Shown here piece after piece: positions 18,871 to 29,500 of a stretch of 64,000 bases of DNA. The first letter of the stretch is position 1, and the number at the start of each line of letters is the position of its first letter. The stretch comes from Paenibacillus riograndensis SBR5 (GTDB taxonomy: Bacteria; Bacillota; Bacilli; Paenibacillales; Paenibacillaceae), in NCBI RefSeq assembly GCF_000981585.1, contig NZ_LN831776.1, positions 1,999,001 through 2,063,000 of the forward strand. Direction: 5' to 3'. The notes beneath the pieces were generated by a model, which saw only the letters and a list, made by a program, of their open reading frames with translations, ran no database searches and had not been told where the DNA came from. The position numbers were made by a program, and so were the translations under genes.

Positions 18871-21800
18871 ACAAACAAACGGACTTGAGATTGCAGTCAT
18901 TGGCATGTCGGCCAGAGTTCCGGGTGCGGCGGACGTTCATACCTTCTGGGACAATTTAGTCAACGGCAAAGAATCCATTACTTTTTTCACTGCGGATGAA
19001 TTGCTGGAGAGCGGGATTGAACCGGCGGCGGTGTCCCATCCGGATTATGTCCGCGCCAAAGGCTATCTGGAGAACAGTGATCAGTTTGACGCTTCCTTTT
19101 TCAACTACTCGCCGCTGGAAGCCGAAGTGATGGACCCGCAGGTGCGCATCTTTCATGAATGTGTCTGGGAAGCGCTGGAGGATGCCGGTTATTGCCCCGG
19201 CACGTATCCGGGTTTGATCGGATTATATGCGGGGGCGGCGGGCAGCCTCTACTGGCAGGCGCTTTCCTATTTATCGGAAGGTGCCCGGCTGCTCGGTCCA
19301 TTTACCGCGAACCAGTTCGCGAACAAGGATTATATGTCGACGCTGATTTCCCACCGCCTCAACCTAAAAGGGCCGAGTCTGACGGTCAATACAGCCTGTT
19401 CAACCTCGCTCGTCACCATTCACCTTGCGGCTCAGGCGCTGCTCAATGGTGAATGCGATATCGCCTTGGCGGGCGGTGCGAGCATTACCCTGCCGCTTAA
19501 ATCAGGCTATCAGTACCAAGAGGGGATGATATTGTCGCCGGATGGGCACTGCAAGGCGTTTGACGAAGAGGGACAAGGCTCTGTCCCGGGAAATGGGGCG
19601 GGGGTGGTCGTCCTGAAGCGATTCGAAGAGGCTGTCCAGGACGGAGATCATATTTATGCAGTGATCAAGGGCTCAGCGATCAATAACGACGGAAACCGCA
19701 AAAGCGCCTACACGGCCCCAAGCGTGGAAGGCCAGGTTGAAGTCATACAAACAGCCCAGCAGCTGGCCGAGGTGAATGCCGCTTCGATCCAATTTGTTGA
19801 GACGCATGGAACTGGCACGGTTTTGGGAGATCCGATTGAGCTGGAGGCGTTAAAAGCTGCTTTTGGAAACAGTGAAGGGGTCTGCCGGATCGGTTCGGTG
19901 AAGTCGAACATCGGCCATCTCGATGCGGCGGCAGGTGTCGCCGGCTTTATCAAGGCCACGCTCAGTTTACAGCACAGATTGCTGCCGCCTACCCTGCACT
20001 TTACCACGCTAAATCCGAAAATCAATCTGGCGGATTCCCCCTTCGTGGTGAATGGTAAGCTGTCCGATTTATCGGGTGAAGGCAACCCGCTCAGAGCCGG
20101 GGTCAGCTCGTTTGGAATCGGCGGCACGAATGCGCATATCGTTTTGGAAGAAGCCCCCCCGCCGCCAAGGTCGTCGAGAGGAAGAGATTCACAGCTTATT
20201 CTGATTTCGGCAAAAAGCAGAAGCGCATTGGAGCAGCACAGCAGCAATCTGGCGGCCTATATCAGGAACCACCCCGAGGTGCCCCTGGCGGATTTGGCCT
20301 ACACCCTGCAGGTCGGGAGAACGGATTTCGAGCACAGACGGTTTGTCGTGGCGAACCATACGGGCGAACTTCCGGAAATGCTGCAGCCGCTTGGCAATGA
20401 GAAAGGAAAGCCTTCACGCAAAGTATTCACAAGTACCGTCGAACAGGAAAACAAGCCGATCGTATTCATGTTTCCGGGCCTTGGCAATCAGTACGTGGAT
20501 ATGGGACTGGGGCTGTATCGTACGGAGCTACTCTTTAAGCAGGAACTCGATAGATGTTTTGACCTGCTGGACAGCCACTTGGATTTCTCCATGAAAGCAA
20601 TCCTTTTCCCGCAGGAAGCACGGGATGAAGCTGTTTACAAGATCAACCGGATTGATATCAATCAAATGGTGGTCTTTATCTTTGAGTATGCCCTTGGCAA
20701 ATATCTTATGGAGCTAGGGATCAAGCCGAAATACATGATTGGCTACAGCTTTGGAGAATTCGCCGCCGCTTGTCTGGCAGGCGTTTTTGTGCTGGAAGAC
20801 GCTATCCGCGTGATTATCCGGCGGGGACAGATGATTAAGGGGACGGAGGAAGGCGCTATGCTCAGCGTTCCGATGACGGAGCAAGAGCTGCGGCCCCTGC
20901 TCCCGCCGGACGTCTCCTTAAGCATTGTGAACGGCCCTTCTTGCGTGGTAGGCGGCACCCGAACAGCGGTTGAACAGTTTGAGGAGCAACTGAAATCCTT
21001 GCGGCAAATCTGCATCCGCCTGGACACGTCTTATGCCCTTCATTCCGCGGTGATGGAACCGGTCAGGGATGCATTTGCGGAAGAGATGAAGCAAATCCGT
21101 TTATACCCGCCGCAGATTCCGTTTATTTCGAACCTCAGCGGAAACTGGATTACCGATGAGGAAGCAACCGATCCGGGGTATTGGGGCCAGCAGTTAACCG
21201 ATTCGATCCGTTTTGCAGATGGCTTGAAGGAAATCTTGAAGGAAGAAGCACTGACCTTTCTCGAGGTAGGCCCGGACCGGAATTTGAGTGCGCTTTTGAG
21301 ATACTTTGTACACCGTGATTCGTCGCATACGATCCTTAACCTCATTCGGAATCCGCAGGAAAATGTGGAGGATCAGACCTATCTGTACACCCGGTTAGGC
21401 CAGTTATGGGGGGCGGGACACAGCATTGAATGGATGAAGCTGTACGCATATGAGCGAAGAAATAGGCTTTCCCTGCCGGCTTATCCTTTTGAACGGGAAT
21501 CGTATGGAATGGAGGGCAACCCGTTTGACATGCTGGAGGGTCAACAGAAGGGGAAGCATTCACTTTTGCCAAAACAGCCGCATATGGAAGACTGGTTTTA
21601 TCTCCCGCTCTGGCAGCAGAAGGCGCTGCCGCTGGCGTCCGGGCCGCTGGGCGGGCAGCTCTGCCTTCTTTTTGCGAATGATGATTTGATCAGCAGGGAA
21701 CTGCTGCAGGCGTTACGGAGCAGCGGGCAGCGCGTAATTCCCGTGTATCGCGGTCATGAATTTAGTATGCACGATGACGGCGAATATACGATTCACCCGG

Positions 21801-23518
21801 AATCGCTGGCGGATTACCAACAACTGTTTGCGGTCCTGCAAGAGAAACAGGTGGAGGCGGATAACCTGATTCATCTGTGGAGCCTGGAGAACCGGGTTTC
21901 CGCGCCTTTGGATGCCGCCGCCTTTCATGAAAGCCAAAAAAACGGGTTTTACAGTGTCACCTATATTGTCCAATGCCTCCATCAATTCAGCAGAAACAAG
22001 GCGGTCCGGATTGCAGTTGTGACGGATGAAGTATTCCCTGTGACGGGGCAGGAAACGCTGCACCCGGAGAATGCCCCTCTGATTGGGCTTGGCATCGTGA
22101 TTCCACAGGAAATGCAGCATATCCGGCACCTGACCGTAGACATTCAGGCTGCTTCCGCAGCCAACGGGGAAGAGGCCAGGGAATTGGCCCGGATGCTGTT
22201 AGAGGAGCTGGGCGGCGAACATCGTGACCGCCAGGTTTCTTACCGGGGGCTCCAAAGATGGGTTCCAATCTATCAGCCTATCAAGCTGGAACCGCAGATC
22301 GTCAAGCCGGATCTGTTCCGGACTAACGGTGTGTATGTCCTGACTGGCGGAGCAGGCATGATCGGGTGGATTATCGCTGAGCATCTGGCCATAAACTATC
22401 GCGCCTCCATCGCTATTATCCAGCGTTCGTTCCCGGTGAGACCGGAATGGGACAAGTGGCTGGGGGATCATCCTGAGGATGATTCCACAAGCCGGACCAT
22501 CCAGGAAATGATCCAGGCCGAGAAGCTGGGTGCGAACATCGCCATCTATCCGGCCGATGTGAGTGACTACGGGCAAATGGCGGACGCCATTGGGGCTATC
22601 GAATGCGAACTGGGAGCCATTAACGGTGTTATTCATTGTGCCGCAAACATGGGGGCAGAGTTTTTCAACCCGGTTACCCGGTTGGATGAAGCGCTTTGCC
22701 GGACCATTTTCCAGCCGAAGGTTGACGGTTTGCTGGTTCTGGATAAGCTGCTGGAAGATAAAGAGCTTGATTTTTGCCTGCTCATGTCCTCAACAGCGGC
22801 GGTTCTGGGGGGCTATGGGTTTGCCGCCTATTCGGCGGCGAGTGTATTTATGGATACGTACATGAAGATAAGAAATAAACACCGGCAGGTCAAATGGAAA
22901 ACCGTCGATTGGGAGGCATGGAGGCGGGAGGCGAAGGCAGAGGCAGGATATACATCCTCGATTGGGGACTTGGCGATGAGTCCGGAGGAGGGAATCGAGG
23001 CCCTGACACGGGTGCTGTCGGCAGAAAGATACCACCATATGGTTCACTCCCCGGGCATTTTGGACAAGCGGCTGGCTGAGTGGGTACAGCTTCAAGGGAT
23101 TTCAGAAGGCAAGCCTGTACAGCCAAGAGATGGGCAGAAGAAACGGCAGCGTCCTGCTGCAATGGTTGAATACGAAAAACCTTCCAATCATCTGGAGAAG
23201 CAAATCGCCGGGATTTGGGAGGAGTTTTTGGGAATCAGGGACATCAGCATCCATGATAACTTTTTTGAGCTGGGAGCTACGTCCTTGACGCTGATACGGA
23301 TCAAATCGATTGTGGAAGAAACGCTCAGCCTTCAAATTCCTATCGTTGATTTATTTGCCAACCCGACCATCGCAGCGCTGGCCAAGCGGATTGGGCAGAT
23401 TGAGAATGGCGGGCAGGACGGGCAGGAGGATGCAAGGCTGAGCGGGCTGGAAAGCGGCAGGTCCGGATTAACAAGACAATTGCAGTTCAGAAAACCTGGA
23501 ACAGAGCAAAGAAAATGA
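18863..23518 (+). CDS. Type I PKS module: KS-AT-KR-ACP, candidate methoxymalonyl module
   Basis: A 1551-residue single PKS module overlapping the previous stop by 8 bases. KS (9-430) has C179 in TACSTSL, plus THGTGT and NIGHL. AT (533-820) has S629 in GYSFGEF and H727 in the motif YALHS. This is nearer to the YASH form of alpha-substituted extenders than to malonyl HAFH, and differs from the HAGH of the preceding AT. The usual GQG near the AT start is GLG. A structural KR half is followed by an NADPH-binding KR (TGGAGMIG, from about 1156) with Y1323; the catalytic Asn four residues later is Ser (AYSAAS). The ACP has S1474. Expected output is a C2 unit with a beta-hydroxyl, and this is the best candidate acceptor for methoxymalonyl-ACP, by inference. 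It ends in a short basic tail. Confidence 0.93.
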   Translation: MSKQTNGLEIAVIGMSARVPGAADVHTFWDNLVNGKESITFFTADELLESGIEPAAVSHPDYVRAKGYLENSDQFDASFFNYSPLEAEVMDPQVRIFHECVWEALEDAGYCPGTYPGLIGLYAGAAGSLYWQALSYLSEGARLLGPFTANQFANKDYMSTLISHRLNLKGPSLTVNTACSTSLVTIHLAAQALLNGECDIALAGGASITLPLKSGYQYQEGMILSPDGHCKAFDEEGQGSVPGNGAGVVVLKRFEEAVQDGDHIYAVIKGSAINNDGNRKSAYTAPSVEGQVEVIQTAQQLAEVNAASIQFVETHGTGTVLGDPIELEALKAAFGNSEGVCRIGSVKSNIGHLDAAAGVAGFIKATLSLQHRLLPPTLHFTTLNPKINLADSPFVVNGKLSDLSGEGNPLRAGVSSFGIGGTNAHIVLEEAPPPPRSSRGRDSQLILISAKSRSALEQHSSNLAAYIRNHPEVPLADLAYTLQVGRTDFEHRRFVVANHTGELPEMLQPLGNEKGKPSRKVFTSTVEQENKPIVFMFPGLGNQYVDMGLGLYRTELLFKQELDRCFDLLDSHLDFSMKAILFPQEARDEAVYKINRIDINQMVVFIFEYALGKYLMELGIKPKYMIGYSFGEFAAACLAGVFVLEDAIRVIIRRGQMIKGTEEGAMLSVPMTEQELRPLLPPDVSLSIVNGPSCVVGGTRTAVEQFEEQLKSLRQICIRLDTSYALHSAVMEPVRDAFAEEMKQIRLYPPQIPFISNLSGNWITDEEATDPGYWGQQLTDSIRFADGLKEILKEEALTFLEVGPDRNLSALLRYFVHRDSSHTILNLIRNPQENVEDQTYLYTRLGQLWGAGHSIEWMKLYAYERRNRLSLPAYPFERESYGMEGNPFDMLEGQQKGKHSLLPKQPHMEDWFYLPLWQQKALPLASGPLGGQLCLLFANDDLISRELLQALRSSGQRVIPVYRGHEFSMHDDGEYTIHPESLADYQQLFAVLQEKQVEADNLIHLWSLENRVSAPLDAAAFHESQKNGFYSVTYIVQCLHQFSRNKAVRIAVVTDEVFPVTGQETLHPENAPLIGLGIVIPQEMQHIRHLTVDIQAASAANGEEARELARMLLEELGGEHRDRQVSYRGLQRWVPIYQPIKLEPQIVKPDLFRTNGVYVLTGGAGMIGWIIAEHLAINYRASIAIIQRSFPVRPEWDKWLGDHPEDDSTSRTIQEMIQAEKLGANIAIYPADVSDYGQMADAIGAIECELGAINGVIHCAANMGAEFFNPVTRLDEALCRTIFQPKVDGLLVLDKLLEDKELDFCLLMSSTAAVLGGYGFAAYSAASVFMDTYMKIRNKHRQVKWKTVDWEAWRREAKAEAGYTSSIGDLAMSPEEGIEALTRVLSAERYHHMVHSPGILDKRLAEWVQLQGISEGKPVQPRDGQKKRQRPAAMVEYEKPSNHLEKQIAGIWEEFLGIRDISIHDNFFELGATSLTLIRIKSIVEETLSLQIPIVDLFANPTIAALAKRIGQIENGGQDGQEDARLSGLESGRSGLTRQLQFRKPGTEQRK

Positions 23519-23537
23519 CGAAAAAACGAGGGTAATT

Positions 23538-26500
23538 ATGAAGGAAAACACGAGAACAGGTTTAGAAGTTGCCATTATTGGAATGTCGGGTTCTTTTCCG
23601 GGTGCCAAAAACCTTGAGCAGTTTTTCCAAAATGTAAAGAACGGTGTGGACAGCATTTCCTTCTTTACGGATGAACAATTGGCGGAGGCCGGTGTTCCCG
23701 CAGAGGTCTACACCAAAGAGAACTTCGTCAAAGCAAAAGGTTATCTCAATGAGTGTGAGTACTTCGATAATTCCTTTTTTGGATATACACCGAATGAAGC
23801 GCAGTTTATGGACCCGCAGACGAGGCTGCTGCACGAGCATGCTTGGATGGCCCTGGAGGATGCCGGATATCCGCCGGGCAGGACACAGGATGCCATCGGA
23901 GTCTATGCAGGAGGACGGCCCCATTTTCACTGGGAGGCGTTATCTCTGTCTATGGGCTCCCGCAACGGGACTGAGGATTTTGAGATTGCCCATCTGAATG
24001 ACAAGGATTTAATGAGCACGAGGGTCTCCTACAAGCTGAATTTAAAAGGGCCCAGTTATACGCTGTTCACGGCCTGCTCCACCTCGCTCGTTGCGGTCCA
24101 TGCGGCTTGCCAGGGGGTCATCAGCGGAGAATGCGATATGGCAGTAGCCGGCGGGGTGTCTGTTACGAGTCCATTGCAAAACGGATACTTCCATCAGGAC
24201 GGGATGATCCTGTCGTCGGACGGCCGCTGCCGGGCGTTCGATGCCGCATCGGACGGGACTGTGGTGGGCAACGGCATCGGCCTGGTGATCTTGAAACGGC
24301 TGGAAGATGCCTTGGACGACAATGACCACATTTATGCGGTGATTAAAGGAACGGCAATTAATAATGACGGCAGCCGCAAAGTAGGCTACAGTGCGCCGAG
24401 TGTGGATGGACAGGCAGAGGTCATCCGGACGGCCCACCGCGTGGCCGGGGTAGATCCGAAGGAGATTGGTTATATAGAAGCACATGGAACGGGGACGGCC
24501 TTGGGTGATCCGATTGAAGTGAAGGCGTTAACCACAGCGTTCCAGACAAAACGTAAACATTTCTGCGGGTTAGGCTCAGTCAAAACCAACATTGGCCATC
24601 TTGACAGTGCGGCCGGAATAGCCGGGCTTATCAAAGCGGTGCTGGCTCTGCACAATAAATGCCTGCTGCCAACCCTGCATTTTGCTAATCCGAATCCGCA
24701 CCTCATGCTTGAAGACAGCCCCTTTTACCTGGTGGACCGGATGAGGGAATGGGAGAACGGTTCAGGGCCGCGCCGGGCAGGGGTAAGTTCATTTGGTGTC
24801 GGCGGAACCAATGCGCATATCGTTTTGGAGGAAGCTCCGTCAGGACAGAGCGTCAAGCAAGCGGAGGCACAGGAGCAGCTGCTGGTTTTTTCAGCCAAAA
24901 CCAGGGAAGCGCTGGAGCAGTCAATTGAAGCGTTTGTACAGGATGTGCAGAAGAATCCGGGGAAAGCTTCTGCGGATATTGCGTATACGCTGCAGCAGGG
25001 GCGTGAGCATTTTTCCTATCGTCAATATGTGTCCTGCCGGACACTGCTTGCCGGTTGTGCAGCATTAAGAGTGAAGGCAGATCAAGCCCTATGGGTTGAT
25101 CCGAAAAAAGAATTGAAGCCAGTATACTTTTGGTTTGCCGGGATGGCACTCGAAGAGGCGGTGCAGCATTACCACTCCTGCTTGCATCATCCGTATTGCC
25201 GTGAAGAAATGGAAGAGCTCCTGCTTCAGGCGAGCGGGATACGAGGCGTTAAGCGTGATGAGCTTTTATCGGGTGGGAGCGATGTCTATATTGGACAGAC
25301 ACCGGTCTTTCTCTTTCAACTGGCCTTGGCCAAGTGGCTGCTGCGGGTGGGTGTGAAGCCGGCGGCCCTTATGGGGACCGGGACCGGGGCGTATGTGGCA
25401 GGCTGCCTAGCCGGCGTTTTTACCCTGGAAGAAGCGCTGATGCTCATGGAGAAAAGGGACCGGCTGCTGGAGGAATGGCGGGGGAGCGAAGGGGATCTGT
25501 TTTTACTGGAGGCCCTCCAGTCCGAATTTTACGAGGCGTTTGATTCTGTTACCCTGTCTGCGCCTGCGATTCCGCTGCTCTCTGCGGATGCCGGAAGCAA
25601 TACTGTGCTTGATGTGACGCTCCCGGATTATTGGGTCAATGCATTAGGTGCAGATGATGACGGTAAAAGCTTGCCCGCAAAGGCGGAAGAAGCGGATAAG
25701 CATCTGGTTCTTCACTTCGGTGCAGCAGGTGAACCATCCGGTCCGTCCGGGTATATTTCCCTTGTCAAAAGCGGGCCGGAGCTCCTGGAGACTGTCGGCT
25801 GCATATGGGCCAACGGCTATCCGCTCCAATGGGACGAGCTGGCAAAGCATCAAAACAGGGCCCGGGTGATCCTGCCGACCTATCCCTTTACCCGGAAAAG
25901 GTACTGGGTGGATACGCAGCAGATTAAGCAGTTCCAGAATATCTGGAAGCGTCAAGAACCCCAACCCGGCAAAGAAAACAAGGAAGAATGGATGTATGTC
26001 CCCTCGTGGATACGTTCTGAATACATGCCGGAAGAAAGGGAGCAGCAGCAAGGTTTAATCGCAGTTTTTGCCACACAGGAGCCCTTTGTAGCCCGGTGTA
26101 TTGAGCGGCTTGAACAAATGGGCCATACCATTGCCCGGATTGAGGCCGGTGAATCCTTCCAGCAAAATAACTTGTCGTTTGAGATCAATCCCGAAATTAC
26201 GGACGATCTAACCCGGTTACTGGATATCCTTGTCCGGCGGGGTGACGGGCCGGTCAGGATTGTGCATTTTTGGTGCATGCATCCGCAGTCAGCGGCCCGC
26301 GAACAACTGCCGGAAGCGGAAGAATGCAACCGCCTCGGGTACTATACTTTATTGAACATTGCCAGAGCGGTGAGCCAGCTTCAGCTTCAGCAGCCGGTAA
26401 CCATCGACATCGTGGCTAACCAGGTCGCTGAAGTGACCGGCAACGAGACCGTCGTCCCGGCAAAGGCCACGTTGTTCGGACCGCTTCGTGTCATTCCCAA

Positions 26501-29500
26501 AGAGTACGAGAACATTGCCTGCAGGCTGATCGACACCGATCAATACGACCATCATATCCTTTGCCGCATCCTGTCCGGGCCGGAAAATAACCGCCGTGCC
26601 GATTGGATCGCGCTGCGGAATAACTATATATGGGAGCCCGCCTTCAAGCAGGTGCGCCTAACAACTCCGCTGCATGCAGTCCACAAGCGCTTAACATCCG
26701 GAGGGGTATACGTCATCACCGGAGGTCTTGGAGGCATCGGATTGCATGTCGCCAAGTATCTGGCAGAGCAGTATCAAGCTCAAGTGGTCTTGCTCAACCG
26801 GTCGCAGTTTCTTCCTGAAGCCGAGTGGGACAAGTGGTATGCCATCCATAGCGGGGATGACCCGGTAAGCCAAAAAATTGCCAGCCTGCGGGAAATCAAA
26901 GCAGCGGCAAGCGGATTCTATCTGGTTCAGGCGGATATTACGGATGCCGCTCAGGTCAGAGCTGTTTTTGGGCAGATTCTTGAGCGCTGCGGGGCCATTA
27001 ACGGGATTATCCAAGCTGCGGGTGTTCCGGACGGAGCGGTTATTCAGCGGAGAAGCAGGGAGATGTGCGAAGCGGTTTTTGGCACCAAAATTTATGGAAC
27101 CCAGGTTTTGCAAAAGGTTATCGGAGAGCTGTCCCGCCCGGTCGATTTTCTGCTGCTCTTCTCTTCCCTAAGCTCGCTGCTTGCTCCACCGGCACAAGTG
27201 GCGTACAGTGCAGCCAATTCTTTTTTGGATGCTTTTGCCCAGATTAACACCAAGAGGGGATATTTCACCCAAGCCATCAACTGGGACCGGTGGGAGAACA
27301 CCGGGATGACAGGACTTCCGGCGCAATCCCGTCCAGTCAGCTCTGCTCCAGGCATTTCTTATCAGCCCGAAGAGCATCCGTTGTTTGAGTATTCCGTGGC
27401 AGAGAATACAGGACGTACTGTGTTTATTTCCTATTTCCATACAGGCAGAGATTGGGTCCTGAATGAACACCGCATAGCGGGCCAGGCCGTGCTGCCGGGA
27501 ACATGTTATCTGGAAATGGCGCGTGCAGCCTATCAATCAGCGTCTTCGGATCCTGAAGCAGCCGTAATGATCCGTGATGTCTTTTTCCTGACCCCGCTGG
27601 CGGTTGCCGACAATACGGAGGTTCCCGTCCGAACGATCCTTACCCGGGACGCAGAAGGCTGTCAGTTTACGATAGAAAGCTGCCGGGAGGCCCCTGAGGG
27701 CAGATGGATACTCCACGCACGCGGCCGCATTGACACTGCTGGCATCAAGTCCCAAGGCTATGAATTGGCTGCGATCCGCAATGCCTGCGATCACAGCCGC
27801 TATGGCAGGGAGCATTACAACAACCGGCGGGACAGCCAATTCCGGTATGGTCCCCGGTGGGACAGCTACCATTGGGGAGGATTCTCTGAGCAGGAGGGCC
27901 TGTCCTGGATTGAACTTCCGCAAGCATTCGCAGGAGATCTTGCGGTTTACGGGTTCCATCCGGCGATCCTAGATGTGGCGCTGGTGCACATGGGCCTTGC
28001 ACAAACCGGGGCCGGCCAGTACGTTCCGTTCGGCTACAGGAACATTACGGTCCATGGGAAGGTGCCGGGAAGAGTCTACAGTTATATCCGTCACCGGACA
28101 GAACACTCTTTTGGAAGCAAAATCATGGAGTTTGATCTGACGATTATGGATGAACACGGCCAAGGGATCGTTGAAATCGAGGGATATCAGGTTACAGCCG
28201 TTACTAATGAACAGGTCAGCGGGGGAGGTGCGGCTGCTGAAAAAACAACTGCGGTCCAGGCGGCTCAGGTAACTGCCAACGGCAATTCGGGTGCTTTGAC
28301 TCCTGAGGAAGGCCTTATGATTCTGGATGCCGCATTATCGACAGCCTATCCACAGGTGATTGTATCTACTGTTGATTTGCCTGCACGGGTCGAAGCATAC
28401 AGAAATGAGAAGGTAAACCTGTATCAGGACAATGGCGGCAGCTCTGCGGCGGACAAAGTGCAGGCTTCAGGAGTGAATATGTCTGCCGAGGAATTAGAGC
28501 ATGTGATCCGCAGCATCTGGCAGAGTGTCCTGGGTCATGAGCAGATTTCCAGAGAAGATGACTTTTTTGACTTGGGCGGGGATTCGCTGAAGGTGCTGAC
28601 GGTCGCAGAGAGGATTTATCAGGCGGTCAACATCAAGATTCCGGTTTCGGTCTTCTTTCATACAACCGTGCTGAACGAGCTTGCCCGGCATATTCAGGCT
28701 GCCAGCCATACAACCAATGAATATGCCGCCATTCAAAAAGCTGCACCCGGGGCTTATTATCCCTTGTCATCGGCGCAAAAACGGTTGTACTTTCAACAGC
28801 AGCTTCAGCCGGACAGTGTTGCCTACAACATCCTGGAGATCACATCGGTGGAAGGGAATCTTGATCCGGGTAAATTACAAAACGCATTTGATCTATTAAT
28901 CCAGAGGCATGCGGTGCTGCGGACCAGCTTTGACGTCATCAACGGGGAGATTGTCCAGATCATCCATGACCGTGCAGAGTTTCAAGTGGAGCATGTGACC
29001 GTAAAGGAAGATGAAGTCGATCAGGTGGTTGAACAGTTTATGCAGCCGTTTGATCTGCGGTCGGCTCCTTTACTGCGTGTAAAGATTGTCCGCTGCGGGA
29101 TGCAGAAGTATGTGTGGCTGTTTGATATTCACCATATCATTGCCGATAACCTCTCGGTTGAGATTCTTAAGAGTGAACTTATAAGCATATATAATGGTCA
29201 AGCCGACCAGCTGAAGCCGATCCTCCTGGAGTATGTGGACTTTGTGGGCTGGCAGAACGAACAGATCAGACGCGGAAAATTTGACAAGCAAACGGAGTAT
29301 TGGCTTCAGCAATTATCGGGAGAGCTGCCGGAGAGCCGTCTTCCCGCCGATTATCCGCGGCCTGCCGTGCTGAGCCACCAAGGCGATATTTATACATTTA
29401 CTTTGGATGAAACCGTAACGGGCCGGCTGAAGCAAGGGATGAAGCGTAATACCACCACATTATTCATGAATATGATGGCCCTTTTCAGTGTCTTGCTGCA

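Noticed and set aside
25116..25877. Functional AT in the KS-KR-DH module
   Set aside because: The nucleophile position is Gly and the small subdomain is absent, so the region is a remnant.
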